Shown: positions 8,431 to 17,456 of the stretch, in pieces | How the letters are laid out: each line of letters opens with the position of its first letter | Numbering within the stretch: position 1 is the first letter of the stretch | DNA from: an uncultured Pseudomonadota bacterium | GTDB lineage: Bacteria; Pseudomonadota; Alphaproteobacteria; RF32; CAG-239 | Assembly (NCBI GenBank): GCA_902494875.1 | Contig: CABUUO010000002.1 | Location: forward strand, 232,470-296,469 | Direction: 5' to 3' | DNA length: 64,000 nt | The notes under the pieces: model-generated | The model's input: the letters and a program-made list of their open reading frames with translations, nothing else | Database searches by the model: none | Told to the model about the DNA's origin: nothing | Translations under genes and position numbers: made by a program

Positions 8431-8457
8431 TGTATGGTGAAACCGTTTCGCCATACA
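8431..8457. promoter_or_regulatory. 12-bp inverted repeat in the nrdA-ampG divergent spacer
   Basis: TGTATGGTGAAA (8431-8442) pairs with TTTCGCCATACA (8446-8457), with one G-T, around CCG. There is no T-run on either side, so it looks like an operator or leader hairpin rather than a terminator. Role unknown. Confidence 0.4.
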
Positions 8458-8533
8458 GAATGCAAAAATTATCGTTTATTTAATACATTTTATTTAGAAT
8501 TAATCACAAGATTTTTAGAAACAGGAAATTGGC

Positions 8534-9817
8534 ATGTTAAAAAAATGGCTGCAAGCGGCACGGGTATATTATGACCGGCGGATGCTGACAATGACCGGGC
8601 TGGGTTTTGCCAGCGGTTTTCCCTTTTTGCTGGTCAGCGGGACACTGGCGCTGTGGCTGACGGACAGCGGCATCAGTCTGGAGATGATCGCGTTGTTTTC
8701 GCTGGTGAAAGCGCCGTACAGCTTCAAATGGCTGTGGTCACCGGTGGTTGACCGCATTCGTCTGCCGTTTTTTGAGCGTTTGGGCCGCCGCCGCGGCTGG
8801 GCGGTTTTTTCGCAGCTTTTGTTGCTGGCCGCCATTCTGGGCATGTCACTGGTTGATCCGTCGCAGGCAGTTTATCTGCTGATGTTTCTGGCTTTTCTGA
8901 CGGTAATAGCCTCGGCAACGCAGGACATTGTTTTGGATGCCTACCGCGTGGAGAGTTTTGATACGGAAGAGCAGGCTGCCGGAACCGCCATATTTATTCT
9001 GGGATATCGTCTGGGGTCGATTTTTTCCGGCGCCGTGGCACTGCTGCTGGCGACGGTTTTGAACTGGCATGAGGTTTATGCGGTTATGGCGCTGGGCGCA
9101 GTGGTCGGTATGGTGACGGTTTTGTGCTCAAGGGAACCGAAGAACTGCAAAAAATGCGGCGCTCCGTTTAAAGGGTCTTTGACGGCGCGACTGAAAAACT
9201 TCTGGCAGACGGCGGTCAAGAGTCCGGTGGCCGATTTCGTCAAGCGCAGCGGCTGGATTTGGATTTTGCTGTTTATAATGGTTTACAAACTGTGCGATGC
9301 CTATATGGTGCCGATGACGATGCCGTTTTATGATGCCATGGGGTTTACCAAAGCCGAAATTGCTTTTGTTACCAAGTTTTACGGAATGGGTGCGACTATT
9401 TTGGGCGGTATTGCCGGCGGGGTGATGGTCAACCGGCTGGGATTGCTGAAAGGCCTTTATATCGGCAGTATTTTGCAGGGACTGACGACGCTGATGTACG
9501 TGGTTCAGGCTCATGCCGGCAATAATCTGTATATGTTGATGGTGACGGTTTCGCTGGACAATCTGGCCGGCGGCATGAGCACCACGGCCTTTGTGGCCTA
9601 TATTTCTTCACTGTGCAACGTGGCTTATACCGCAACCCAGTATGCGCTGCTGTCTTCGTTTATGTCGCTGGCGCGCGATTTGCTGTCTTCGACTTCCGGC
9701 GTGTTGGTGAAGTTTGTCGGCTGGAGCAGTTTTTTTGTGATTACGACGCTGATGGCGGTGCCGGGACTGCTGCTGCTGGTCTATTTGCAGCGGAAATATA
9801 AAAACGTGCAGAACTGA
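8534..9817 (+). CDS. ampG: AmpG-type muropeptide MFS permease
   Basis: 427 residues with about 12 hydrophobic segments. The segment G-F-A-S-G-F-P-F-L-L near residue 24, the K-W-L-W-S-P-V-V-D-R loop near 64 and the Q-D-I-V-L-D-A-Y-R helix near 130 are characteristic of AmpG. It imports anhydro-muropeptides released by cell-wall turnover for recycling in the cytoplasm. A cytoplasmic loop with C-K-K-C around residue 201 is unusual. It is transcribed divergently from nrdA. The start is ATG at 8534, with AGGAAA upstream. Confidence 0.9.
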   Translation: MLKKWLQAARVYYDRRMLTMTGLGFASGFPFLLVSGTLALWLTDSGISLEMIALFSLVKAPYSFKWLWSPVVDRIRLPFFERLGRRRGWAVFSQLLLLAAILGMSLVDPSQAVYLLMFLAFLTVIASATQDIVLDAYRVESFDTEEQAAGTAIFILGYRLGSIFSGAVALLLATVLNWHEVYAVMALGAVVGMVTVLCSREPKNCKKCGAPFKGSLTARLKNFWQTAVKSPVADFVKRSGWIWILLFIMVYKLCDAYMVPMTMPFYDAMGFTKAEIAFVTKFYGMGATILGGIAGGVMVNRLGLLKGLYIGSILQGLTTLMYVVQAHAGNNLYMLMVTVSLDNLAGGMSTTAFVAYISSLCNVAYTATQYALLSSFMSLARDLLSSTSGVLVKFVGWSSFFVITTLMAVPGLLLLVYLQRKYKNVQN

Positions 9818-9857
9818 GCGTAGGTTCCGCCCTGAATTGCGAAGAGGTGAAAAGATT

Positions 9858-10679
9858 ATGAAAAAACTTTGCGTCGTTTTGTTGGTTTTGTTTCTGGCGT
9901 CTTGCGGCAAAGACGGTCAACCGCGGGAAGTTTGGATTGAAAATGCGCAGAAAGAAACAATTTATTTGCAGATTGAAGGTAATGAAAATGCCGGCAATAA
10001 AAAACTGGCCGTTATTCAGCACGGTCTGGCCTCCAATATGGAGCATCCCGCCGTGCAGACGGTGAAAAAGGCTTTTCGGGATAAGGGTTATACGGTTATA
10101 ACCTTTGACAGCAGATATTCTCTGGGCAAAAGCGCCGGCGATGTAATCAACGTCAGGTTATCGGCTTTTGAAGACGATTTGAAAACGGTTGTCGGCTGGG
10201 CCCAAAATCAAAGCTTTTACAGTGAGCCGTTTGCTTTGGCCGGCCATTCTCTGGGCGGGGCTTCCGTGTTGCAATATGCCGCCGAAAATCCTTCCGCGGT
10301 TGATTATGCAGTTCCGGTAACGCCGGTCGTCAGCGGAAAAAGATGGGAAGAGAGCTGTATGGCCAATATGCCTGATTTTTGCAGAAACTGGAAAAGAAAC
10401 GGGCGTTATGATTACCGGGCGGCCGTCATTCCTTATGAAGTGGTCGAACAGGCCAAGAATTATGATGCTTTGCGGCTGGCAAAGGATATCAGGGCAAAAG
10501 TCCTACTGGTTACGGCGGAAGACGACAACGTTATTGAGCCTAAAGATGTGAAGGAGCTTTATGATGCGCTTCAAACGAAAAAGTCTCTGGGCGTAATCTC
10601 TGACGGGGGACATAATTTTACGACCGAACAAAGCCGTCGACAGTTGTATGATTTGGTAACGGATTTTTTATCTAAATGA
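9858..10679 (+). CDS. Alpha/beta-hydrolase lipoprotein
   Basis: 273 residues from ATG 9858 (AGAGGTG upstream). The start places a clean lipoprotein signal at the N-terminus with L-A-S-C and lipidated Cys16. The mature enzyme is an alpha/beta hydrolase: oxyanion segment I-Q-H-G-L near 53, nucleophile Ser131 in G-H-S-L-G-G, acid A-E-D-D near 225, and a His in D-G-G-H-N-F near 253. Likely a membrane-tethered esterase or peptidase of unknown substrate. It follows ampG by about 40 bp and is closed by a terminator, so it may be co-transcribed with it. Confidence 0.85.
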   Translation: MKKLCVVLLVLFLASCGKDGQPREVWIENAQKETIYLQIEGNENAGNKKLAVIQHGLASNMEHPAVQTVKKAFRDKGYTVITFDSRYSLGKSAGDVINVRLSAFEDDLKTVVGWAQNQSFYSEPFALAGHSLGGASVLQYAAENPSAVDYAVPVTPVVSGKRWEESCMANMPDFCRNWKRNGRYDYRAAVIPYEVVEQAKNYDALRLAKDIRAKVLLVTAEDDNVIEPKDVKELYDALQTKKSLGVISDGGHNFTTEQSRRQLYDLVTDFLSK

Positions 10680-10680
10680 A

Positions 10681-10710
10681 AAAAAGCGACGTTTAAAAAC
10701 GCCGCTTTTT
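10681..10710. terminator. Bidirectional intrinsic terminator
   Basis: AAAAAGCG-A-CGTTT pairs with AAACG-C-CGCTTTTT (one A/C mismatch). It sits between the hydrolase gene and the convergent SDR gene. Confidence 0.8.
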
Positions 10711-10713
10711 AAT

Positions 10714-11604
10714 TCAGGCCTTGTTCGGAAGTTTGGAATATATCCAGTCGCTCAGGCAATTGGGCAATACGGACACCAGCCAGACTGCGAGGCGAAGCTG
10801 CCAGGGGAAGGCAATAATGCCTTTGTTTTCGGCAATGCCCCGGGCAATGATGGCAGCGGCCTGTTCCGCCTCCATGAAAAAAGGCATCGGACAGGTGTTT
10901 TGGTCGGTAATGCGCGAACGGACAAAGCCGGGGCAGATGACGCTGACTTTGATGCCGTTTTTCTTCAGTCTGGGACGCAGGGCTTCTCCCCAGGCTTTGA
11001 CGCAGGCTTTGCTGGCGCTGTAGGCCGGGCAGGTCGGCAGGCCGTGATAGCCGGCCATGGAACTGACAATGGCAATGCTGCGGTTGTCTTCATGAAAAAA
11101 TTCGACGCCGGATCTGCCAAAGCGGATGCGGTCCCAAAACGGAACGTAAAAAGCTTTTTTCTGCTTTTTCTTTTGAGAAATAAACTTGTCCAGCGAGCTC
11201 ATGCCGTCGTTCTGAGCGCTGATGCGATTTTGATAGATGTCAATTGTCGGCAGGACAGTGTTTAAAACGCCATTGACGTTGGTGGCAAAGGTCCGGTAAA
11301 CCGAATCGGTGTCTTCGTTAACGGTGCCGATGCCGGCGTTGGCAATGACCAAATTAAGTTTGGCGGTTTTGTCGCATTCGCGAATCCAGTCTTCCGTGGT
11401 TCGGCGGTCGGTAACGTCTACAATGCGGGGAAAAACCACCGTGCCTAATTTTTCGCATTTGGCGGCGACGATTTTAAGACGGTCTTCGTTGCGTCCGCAG
11501 ATGAACAGGTTTTTGGCGACGGTGCCGGCGTAGTGCAGCGCCAGAGCCTCGCCGATGCCGGAGGTTGCGCCGGTAATCAGAATGTTTTGGTTGCGTTGGG
11601 CCAT
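10714..11604 (-). CDS. Short-chain dehydrogenase/reductase with internal insertion
   Basis: 296 residues from ATG 11604 (GGAAAG upstream); a longer frame would overlap yicC and lacks an SD. The cofactor motif T-G-A-T-S-G-I-G is at 11-18, N-A-G at 89-91, the catalytic Ser at 181 or 182, and Y-S-A-S-K at 195-199. The C-terminus (about 262-296) is hydrophobic and may touch the membrane. Between the N-x-N-G helix and the catalytic Ser there are about 50 extra residues (125-175) with a K-K-K-Q-K-K run, not usual in classical SDRs. Substrate unknown. Confidence 0.88.
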   Translation of the reverse strand: MAQRNQNILITGATSGIGEALALHYAGTVAKNLFICGRNEDRLKIVAAKCEKLGTVVFPRIVDVTDRRTTEDWIRECDKTAKLNLVIANAGIGTVNEDTDSVYRTFATNVNGVLNTVLPTIDIYQNRISAQNDGMSSLDKFISQKKKQKKAFYVPFWDRIRFGRSGVEFFHEDNRSIAIVSSMAGYHGLPTCPAYSASKACVKAWGEALRPRLKKNGIKVSVICPGFVRSRITDQNTCPMPFFMEAEQAAAIIARGIAENKGIIAFPWQLRLAVWLVSVLPNCLSDWIYSKLPNKA

Positions 11605-11689
11605 TATTCTTTCCTTGAAGTAAAAACTTTTTAACGATTGCCGCTTATAATAGCGAAAAATGCTAAAAAAAAGTTTAAGGAGAGTTATT

Positions 11690-12598
11690 TTGACAATATC
11701 CAGCATGACGGGGTTTGCCCGGCAAAACGGAGAAAAAGCTTTCGAAACCAAAAGTTTCAGCTGGTTTTGGGAAATAAAGAGCGTTAACGGCAAGGCTCTG
11801 GACATTAAGGCCAAGCTGCCGCCGGCGTTTGACGGGCTGCTGGGAATGCCGTTGAAGAACATTGCCGCCAGATATTTTGCGCGGGGCAGTTTCAGCGTTT
11901 ATCTGGATTTGGAGGCTGTCGGCAGCAGCACCGAGGCTAAAATTGATGATGCCCTTTTGCAGAAACTGACGATTAAGGCGATAGAACTGTATGAGAGTTT
12001 TCCCGACAAACTGCAGAAGCCGTCGGTCGGCGAACTGTTATCGCTGCGAGGCGTTTACGAAGCCGACGGTACCGAGCTTAACGAGGCGGAAAATCAGGCA
12101 TTGGCCGGGGCTTTGCTGGAAAGTTTTGAAGAAGGATGCCGTCGTTTGCAGCAGGACCGGCAGGCCGAAGGCGAAAAAATGAAGGCCGCGCTGCTTGATA
12201 TTCTGGATAAAATTGCTAATATAGTCGCAAAAGTTGAGGGAATCGCAGAAAGCCAGCCGGAAAGGCTTAAAGAAAAACTGTTGGTGCAAATAGCCTCTCT
12301 GCTGGAGCCTTCCAACCAGATTTCTGAAGAGCGGCTGGCTCAGGAAGTGGCCTTGTATGTGGCAAAAGCGGATATTCGGGAAGAAATCGACCGGCTGAAA
12401 GCCCATCTGGCAACGGCGCAAAATCTGCTTAATTCAGGCGAAGCCGTGGGCAGAAGACTTGATTTTTTGTGTCAGGAACTTAACCGCGAAGCCAACACGA
12501 CCTGCTCCAAGTCCAGCGAAATTGACCTGACCAATTTGGGAATGGCTTTGAAGACTCTGATTGAGCAGTTTAGAGAACAAGTGCAGAATATTGAATAA
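11690..12598 (+). CDS. yicC: YicC/YloC-family endoribonuclease
   Basis: 302 residues from a TTG at 11690, chosen because AAGGAG lies 7 bases upstream and the protein then begins T-I-S-S-M-T-G-F-A-R, as YicC proteins do. An upstream ATG at 11660 has no SD. The N-terminal YicC domain contains S-V-N-G-K-A-L-D. The C-terminal DUF1732-like end contains L-D-F-L-C-Q-E-L-N-R-E-A-N-T. Family members have been described as endoribonucleases. It is followed by gmk with a short spacer, the common yicC-gmk arrangement. Confidence 0.92.
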   Translation: MTISSMTGFARQNGEKAFETKSFSWFWEIKSVNGKALDIKAKLPPAFDGLLGMPLKNIAARYFARGSFSVYLDLEAVGSSTEAKIDDALLQKLTIKAIELYESFPDKLQKPSVGELLSLRGVYEADGTELNEAENQALAGALLESFEEGCRRLQQDRQAEGEKMKAALLDILDKIANIVAKVEGIAESQPERLKEKLLVQIASLLEPSNQISEERLAQEVALYVAKADIREEIDRLKAHLATAQNLLNSGEAVGRRLDFLCQELNREANTTCSKSSEIDLTNLGMALKTLIEQFREQVQNIE

Positions 12599-12611
12599 CA
12601 AAGGGGGAAGA

Positions 12612-13277
12612 ATGAATAATATTATTGACCGTTTAAAGAAAGTCCGCCGCGGCGCCATGTTTGTCATCGAGGGACCGTCGGGAACCGGCAAAGGAACCAT
12701 TGCCAAGGAAATTCTGAAACGGGATCCGAACATTAAGTTTTCGGTTTCGGTAACGACACGCAAGCCCCGGCCGACGGAAAAAGAAGGTGTGGACTATTAT
12801 TTCGTTACCAATGAGCAGTATGACGAGTTTTTGGCTCAGGACGCCTTTTACGAGCATGTAGATTCCCAATACGGCGATCGTTACGGCACGCTGCGTTCGG
12901 AAGTCGACAGCTTTATCAATGTGGGGCAGGATGTGTTGTTTGACATGGACTGGCTTGGCGCCCGTCAGATGAAAGAGAAAGCCAAGGACGACGTGGTGAC
13001 GATTTATCTGCTGCCGCCTTCGATTAAGGAGTTGCGCCAACGTCTGGAAAATCGCGGTACCGACAGCAAGGAGCTGATTGACAAACGCATGGCTTTGATT
13101 TTGGACAAGATGAGCCATTGGGACGAGTTTGATTATGTTATTGTCAATGTCGACATTGAAGAAACCGTAACCAAAGTACAGAAAATTATTTCCGGGGAAA
13201 GAATGAAACGCGTGCGTCAGGTAGGGCTGAAACGTTTTGTTCATGAACTGGTCAAGGAAGTCAACGGGGATGAGTGA
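12612..13277 (+). CDS. gmk: Guanylate kinase
   Basis: 221 residues from ATG 12612 with AAGGGGGAAG upstream. The P-loop G-P-S-G-T-G-K-G-T is at 21-29, followed by the S-V-T-T-R-K-P-R-P GMP-binding stretch and Y-G-T-L-R. It phosphorylates GMP to GDP. An alternative start at 12561 lies inside yicC and adds residues not seen in the family. The 3' end overlaps the next gene by 8 bp. Confidence 0.95.
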   Translation: MNNIIDRLKKVRRGAMFVIEGPSGTGKGTIAKEILKRDPNIKFSVSVTTRKPRPTEKEGVDYYFVTNEQYDEFLAQDAFYEHVDSQYGDRYGTLRSEVDSFINVGQDVLFDMDWLGARQMKEKAKDDVVTIYLLPPSIKELRQRLENRGTDSKELIDKRMALILDKMSHWDEFDYVIVNVDIEETVTKVQKIISGERMKRVRQVGLKRFVHELVKEVNGDE

Positions 13278-13764
13278 CGTTTTTTATGACCGTACCGGCA
13301 AGCCCAAATATGCCGACAATGTGATTCCGGTCAGGCAGAAGGGGTATTTTGCCATTTTGCTTAAGGACGGCAAGGTGCTGGTCACTTATCCGCCGCAAGT
13401 CGATGTGCCGGAGTTTCCCGGCGGTTCGGTTTCAAGGCGCGAAGATTTTCGCAAATGTCTGTTTCGCAAGCTTTATGAAGAAACCGGCATTGAATTTATG
13501 TTGGATTACGGAACAAAAGAGTTTCATCAGGAGATAAATTATTTTGCCGATGACGCGAGGCCTTTCGGCGAATATTGCGTTTATGACATGACGTTTATCG
13601 TTTACGACGCTTCTTCTTACGGTTTCGACACCGGCGTGGAACCATGGAAAACGCCGGAGAACGGCACGGCAGCCTGGGTGGCGGTCGAAGACATCTTTTC
13701 GGGAAAAAACAAGGTGAATTATACGCACTGGCAGGCGGTGCAGGCTTTGTTCAAGCAGGACTAA
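13270..13764 (+). CDS. NUDIX hydrolase with altered Nudix box
   Basis: 164 residues from ATG 13270, overlapping the end of gmk, so translation is probably coupled. The Nudix box is at 52-74: G52, E58, R66, K67, E70, E71, G73. The consensus R-E-U-x-E-E is R-K-L-Y-E-E here, so the first Glu of that group is Lys. Overall layout resembles ADP-ribose or nucleotide-sugar pyrophosphatases, but the substrate cannot be told. The loss of one acidic residue may alter metal binding. The stop overlaps the stop of the convergent gene. Confidence 0.85.
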   Translation: MSDVFYDRTGKPKYADNVIPVRQKGYFAILLKDGKVLVTYPPQVDVPEFPGGSVSRREDFRKCLFRKLYEETGIEFMLDYGTKEFHQEINYFADDARPFGEYCVYDMTFIVYDASSYGFDTGVEPWKTPENGTAAWVAVEDIFSGKNKVNYTHWQAVQALFKQD

Positions 13765-14324
13765 CGGGTTAGTTCGGACAGGGATTCCCTTTGCAGGCGG
13801 CTCATGGAACGATAAACCAGAGCCGCGTTTTTGTTGGCGCCGGGAACGCCGAGTTCGGCAGCGTGACGGTAGAGGTTAAACGCCTCAATCAGGTTTTGAC
13901 GCACACCGACGCCGCGGGCGTTCATCCAAGCTAAAATTTCTACCGCCCGGGCATCGTTGTCCGCAACGTGTTTGTTGATTTCTTCCAGTTCGACCGGCGT
14001 TACGCGGTTTTCTTTAACGGCTCTGACGGTGTCTTCCCATTTTTTTATCGCGGCCAGCCGCGCCTGTTCTTTTATCTGCCGTTCGTCAATGAGGCTGATG
14101 GTCTGATTTTTTTTGATTCCGGCCGGCTGCGGCATGACGGCTTCCAATTCGTCTTCAAACAAAAGTTCGGGCTGATTGCGGTTTTTCACAAAAATCGGCA
14201 GATAGCCCTGATTGTCGTCGCGGATGATTTCGCGATAAAGTTCATCCAAACTGGCGGCGTAAGCCGGCAGCGATACGGAGAGCATAATTGCAGAACCAAA
14301 AATTAATTTTAGGTATTTGTTCAT
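13761..14324 (-). CDS. Secreted protein with Sel1-like repeat
   Basis: 187 residues. A Sec signal peptide (about 1-23, ending A-Y-A) is followed by a charged region and one C-terminal Sel1-like/TPR helix pair (about 125-180, with A-R-G-V-G-V-R-Q-N and A-F-N-L-Y-R-H-A-A-E-L-G). Sel1 repeats mediate protein contacts. I see no catalytic motif. The stop codons of this gene and the NUDIX gene overlap by 4 bp, inside a small palindrome (ACTAAC-GG-GTTAGT). Periplasmic location is inferred. Confidence 0.75.
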   Translation of the reverse strand: MNKYLKLIFGSAIMLSVSLPAYAASLDELYREIIRDDNQGYLPIFVKNRNQPELLFEDELEAVMPQPAGIKKNQTISLIDERQIKEQARLAAIKKWEDTVRAVKENRVTPVELEEINKHVADNDARAVEILAWMNARGVGVRQNLIEAFNLYRHAAELGVPGANKNAALVYRSMSRLQRESLSELTR

Positions 14325-14423
14325 TTCTTTATTTTATGTTTTTAAAACTTATGTTAATAGTAGCTAAGACTTGAGATTAATTAAAGATTTAATTGACCTT
14401 TATGAACATTTTAGAGGCATAAA

Positions 14424-15347
14424 ATGAAGAAAATTTACAATTCCGTCGCCGAGCTTGTCGGCAAAACGCCAATAGTCAGGCTTTCGCGACTGGCCAAAAA
14501 ACACAAGGTAAAAGCACACCTGCTGGCCAAGTGCGAATTTCTTAATCCGCTGGGGTCGGTTAAAGACCGCGTTGCTTTGAAGATGATTGAGAAAGCCGAA
14601 GAAAACAAGCAAGTTAACAACGATACGGTTTTTGTGGAGGCAACCAGCGGTAATACGGGTATCGGTCTGGCCGGTATTTGCGCGGCCAAAGGCTATAAAC
14701 TGGTGATTACCATGCCGGAGAATATGACCAAAGAGCGAATTATGCTGATGGAGCATTTCGGCGCGGAAGTGATTTTGACGCCGGCCGAAGACGGAATGAA
14801 AGGCGCGATTGCCAAGGCGGATATGCTGGCCCAGAAAAATCCCAACGTGATTCTGCTGCGCCAGTTTGAAAACGAGGCTAATCCAGACGCACATCGTTTC
14901 GGCACCAGCATTGAGATTTTGGAAGACACCGGCGGCGATGTTGACATTTTGGTCAGCGCGGTGGGAACTTCCGGCACTCTGACCGGCATTGCCTCAACCC
15001 TGAAAACCAATAATCCCGATCTTTATGTCGTGGCGGTCGAACCCGCTGCCAGTCCGGTTCTGAACGGCGGACAACCGGGGCCGCATAAGATTCCGGGCAT
15101 CGGCGCAAATTTCGTGCCGCCTTTTTATGACAAATCGCTGGTCAGCGAAGTTGTGGACATCAGCAACGAAGAAGCTCTTGAGATGTCAAACGAAGTCGGC
15201 GCGCTGGAAGGCCTGAGCGCAGGTATTTCCGCCGGCGCGGCGCTGGCTGCGGCGGTAAAAATCGGCCAGCGGCCCGAGTTTAAGGGAAAAAACATTGTGG
15301 TTATCATTCCCGACGGGGTGGATAAATATTTGTCGATGATGATGTGA
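14424..15347 (+). CDS. cysK: Cysteine synthase A (O-acetylserine sulfhydrylase)
   Basis: 307 residues. PLP-binding Lys47 sits in G-S-V-K-D-R; the substrate loop T-S-G-N-T-G-I-G is at about 74-81, and the phosphate loop G-T-S-G-T-L-T-G near 177. It makes L-cysteine from O-acetylserine and sulfide. No cystathionine beta-synthase regulatory domain is present. It overlaps or abuts the next gene (ATGTGACG junction), implying co-transcription with the dehydrogenase. ATG start with AGAGGC upstream. Confidence 0.95.
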   Translation: MKKIYNSVAELVGKTPIVRLSRLAKKHKVKAHLLAKCEFLNPLGSVKDRVALKMIEKAEENKQVNNDTVFVEATSGNTGIGLAGICAAKGYKLVITMPENMTKERIMLMEHFGAEVILTPAEDGMKGAIAKADMLAQKNPNVILLRQFENEANPDAHRFGTSIEILEDTGGDVDILVSAVGTSGTLTGIASTLKTNNPDLYVVAVEPAASPVLNGGQPGPHKIPGIGANFVPPFYDKSLVSEVVDISNEEALEMSNEVGALEGLSAGISAGAALAAAVKIGQRPEFKGKNIVVIIPDGVDKYLSMMM

Positions 15348-15349
15348 CG

Positions 15350-16285
15350 ATGGCTGATATGTTGTTTGATAAAGTTGCTATTATCGGAATCGGCCTGATC
15401 GGTTCTTCTTTGGCAAGAGTGATTAAGAATGACGGGCTGGCGGCAAAGCTGGTCTGTTTCGACGCTAATCGCGGTTATATGGAAAAAGCTCTGGAACTCG
15501 GAATTGTCGATGCCTGCGCAGGGAGCGCGGCCGAGGCGGCCAAGGATGCGGATCTGGTGGTCTTGTCGACGCCGGTCGGTGCGTATGGTGCCATTACCAG
15601 CGAAATTGCACCGTATTTGAAAGCCGGCGCGATTGTTACCGACGTGGGGTCAGTCAAAAAATATTCCCTACAGGAAATCGAAAGCAATCTGCCTTATGAC
15701 AACGGCGTAATTGTTGTGGCCGGACATCCGGTGGCGGGTACGGAAAAATCAGGACCGGAAGCCGGTTTTTACGAATTGTTTGCCGACCGCTGGTGTATCC
15801 TGACACCGTCGTCGCGTTCAACGCCGGAGGCAATTGAGAAAGTCGGCGCCATGTGGCGGTCCGCCAAGATGCGAATCGAAACCATGTCGCCCGAGCATCA
15901 TGACAAGGTTATGGCGGCTGTGTCGCATCTGCCGCATCTGATTGCTTTTTCGATCGTGGGAACGGTAGCTGATCTGGAAGGATATGAGCAGCAGGAGATT
16001 ATTAAATATTCCGCGTCGGGCTTTCGTGATTTTACGCGCATTGCCGGTTCCGATCCGACCATGTGGCGTGACATTCTGCTCAACAACAAAGCAACAGTTC
16101 TGGAACTGATACAGCGTTTTGTCGAAGATTTGATCGCGCTGGAACGGAATATCCGCTGGAACGAAGGCGACAAGTTGTTCGAACTTTTTTCCCGCACGCA
16201 GAAAATCCGCAAGGAAGTGATTGAGGCCAGACAGCATCTGCCGGAAGCCGAAAAGCGGCTGCTGTCGGAAAATTTGAAAAACTGA
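15350..16285 (+). CDS. tyrC: Prephenate/arogenate dehydrogenase (TyrC type)
   Basis: 311 residues from ATG 15350; a GTG at 15344 and an ATG at 15359 are also possible. An NAD(P) Rossmann motif I-G-I-G-L-I-G-S-S lies at the N-terminus, with S-T-P-V near residue 74, D-V-G-S-V-K and G-H-P-V-A-G-T-E-K-S-G-P, as in TyrA-family dehydrogenases. No chorismate mutase or ACT domain is attached. It oxidises prephenate or arogenate toward tyrosine; which substrate cannot be told. It begins at the stop of cysK, so an amino-acid operon is likely. Confidence 0.9.
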   Translation: MADMLFDKVAIIGIGLIGSSLARVIKNDGLAAKLVCFDANRGYMEKALELGIVDACAGSAAEAAKDADLVVLSTPVGAYGAITSEIAPYLKAGAIVTDVGSVKKYSLQEIESNLPYDNGVIVVAGHPVAGTEKSGPEAGFYELFADRWCILTPSSRSTPEAIEKVGAMWRSAKMRIETMSPEHHDKVMAAVSHLPHLIAFSIVGTVADLEGYEQQEIIKYSASGFRDFTRIAGSDPTMWRDILLNNKATVLELIQRFVEDLIALERNIRWNEGDKLFELFSRTQKIRKEVIEARQHLPEAEKRLLSENLKN

Positions 16286-16346
16286 TTGCCTAATTGTTTT
16301 TGCTGGGCTAAGTTAAGCGCAAGATTAACCGAAAAAAGAATGTGAA

Positions 16347-17456
16347 ATGAAGCCGAATTCAATTTTGGGAAGATATCTGTCCAAGCAGATAATTTTTAAT
16401 TTTTTTGCCGTGCTGCTGATGGTATTGGGCGTGGTGCTGCTGTTTGAAATGGTGGAACTGCTGCGCAAGGCTTCGGGACGCGATGACGTGTCTTTTTGGT
16501 TTCTGCTGGAAATTGCCGTGACCAAAATGCCCCGGACGCTGGACATGATTTTCCCGTTTGTGATGATGATTGCGGCAATGACGACTTTTTGGAAAGTCAG
16601 CAAGACCAATGAATTTGTCATTATCCGTGCGGCCGGCGTTTCCATCTGGGGTTTTATGACGCCGGTGCTGGCGACGGTTTTTGTGCTGGGAGCGCTGAAT
16701 GTGGCGTTGGTCAATCCGATTGCGGCCAGAATGTATGAGCTGTATGAAACGCTGGATTATCGTTTTGACACGCGGAATCCGAATGCGGTGCTGTTTTCCG
16801 AGCGCGGTTTGTGGACAAGGGAGGCCGTTAACGAAAATACGTTTCAGGTGATGCAGGCTAAGTCTGCCCGGCAGGAGAACGACGGTTCCCTGTTTCTGCG
16901 CGACGTTTCCATTTTGGAGATGAACCGCAAGTCGCAGCCGGAGCGTCGGATTGAAGCTTTTGCCGCAACGCTGAAAGACGGTTATTTTGATTTGAAAGAC
17001 CTTAAGATATATGAGGCCGGCAAACCGACCCAGATATTAAATCATCTGGAATATAAGACGGCACTGACGGTTGACCGCATTAAGGAAAACTTTATTGAAC
17101 CTGAGGCCATTTCTTTCTGGGATTTGCCGGGAACAATTCGCTTTTACGAAATGTCCGGCTTCTCGGCGCAAAAGCATAAGCTGCGTTATCTGTCGCTGTT
17201 GGTTTCTCCCTTTTTGCTGTGCGCAATGGTTTTAGTGGCAGCCGTTTTTGCTTTGCGCCCGAACAACCGGCGCGGTGGTGTCATGTACCTGATCGTGGGC
17301 GGCATTTCTACCGGCTTTCTGGTCTATTTTCTTTCGCAACTGATTTATGCCTTTGGTCTGAACGGCACTATTCCCGGCGTTTTGGCGGTATGGACGCCGA
17401 CTTTGATTGCGACGCTGATATCTGTGTCGGTGTTGTTGCATTTGGAAGACGGTTAG
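16347..17456 (+). CDS. lptG: LPS export ABC transporter permease LptG
   Basis: 369 residues of the YjgP/YjgQ family: membrane segments near the N-terminus (about 13-35, 60-85, 98-120), a large periplasmic jellyroll-like domain (about 135-275), and three C-terminal membrane segments. N-terminal L-G-R-Y-L-S-K-Q and the lone placement favour LptG over LptF. It helps extract LPS from the inner membrane with LptB, LptF and LptC, none of which is in this window. It starts 61 bp after tyrC with no terminator between. Confidence 0.85.
   Translation: MKPNSILGRYLSKQIIFNFFAVLLMVLGVVLLFEMVELLRKASGRDDVSFWFLLEIAVTKMPRTLDMIFPFVMMIAAMTTFWKVSKTNEFVIIRAAGVSIWGFMTPVLATVFVLGALNVALVNPIAARMYELYETLDYRFDTRNPNAVLFSERGLWTREAVNENTFQVMQAKSARQENDGSLFLRDVSILEMNRKSQPERRIEAFAATLKDGYFDLKDLKIYEAGKPTQILNHLEYKTALTVDRIKENFIEPEAISFWDLPGTIRFYEMSGFSAQKHKLRYLSLLVSPFLLCAMVLVAAVFALRPNNRRGGVMYLIVGGISTGFLVYFLSQLIYAFGLNGTIPGVLAVWTPTLIATLISVSVLLHLEDG

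Noticed and set aside
13759..13772. ACTAAC-GG-GTTAGT palindrome at two convergent stops
   Set aside because: Stem of six bases with a 2-base gap, no T-run; most simply the result of two overlapping stop codons.
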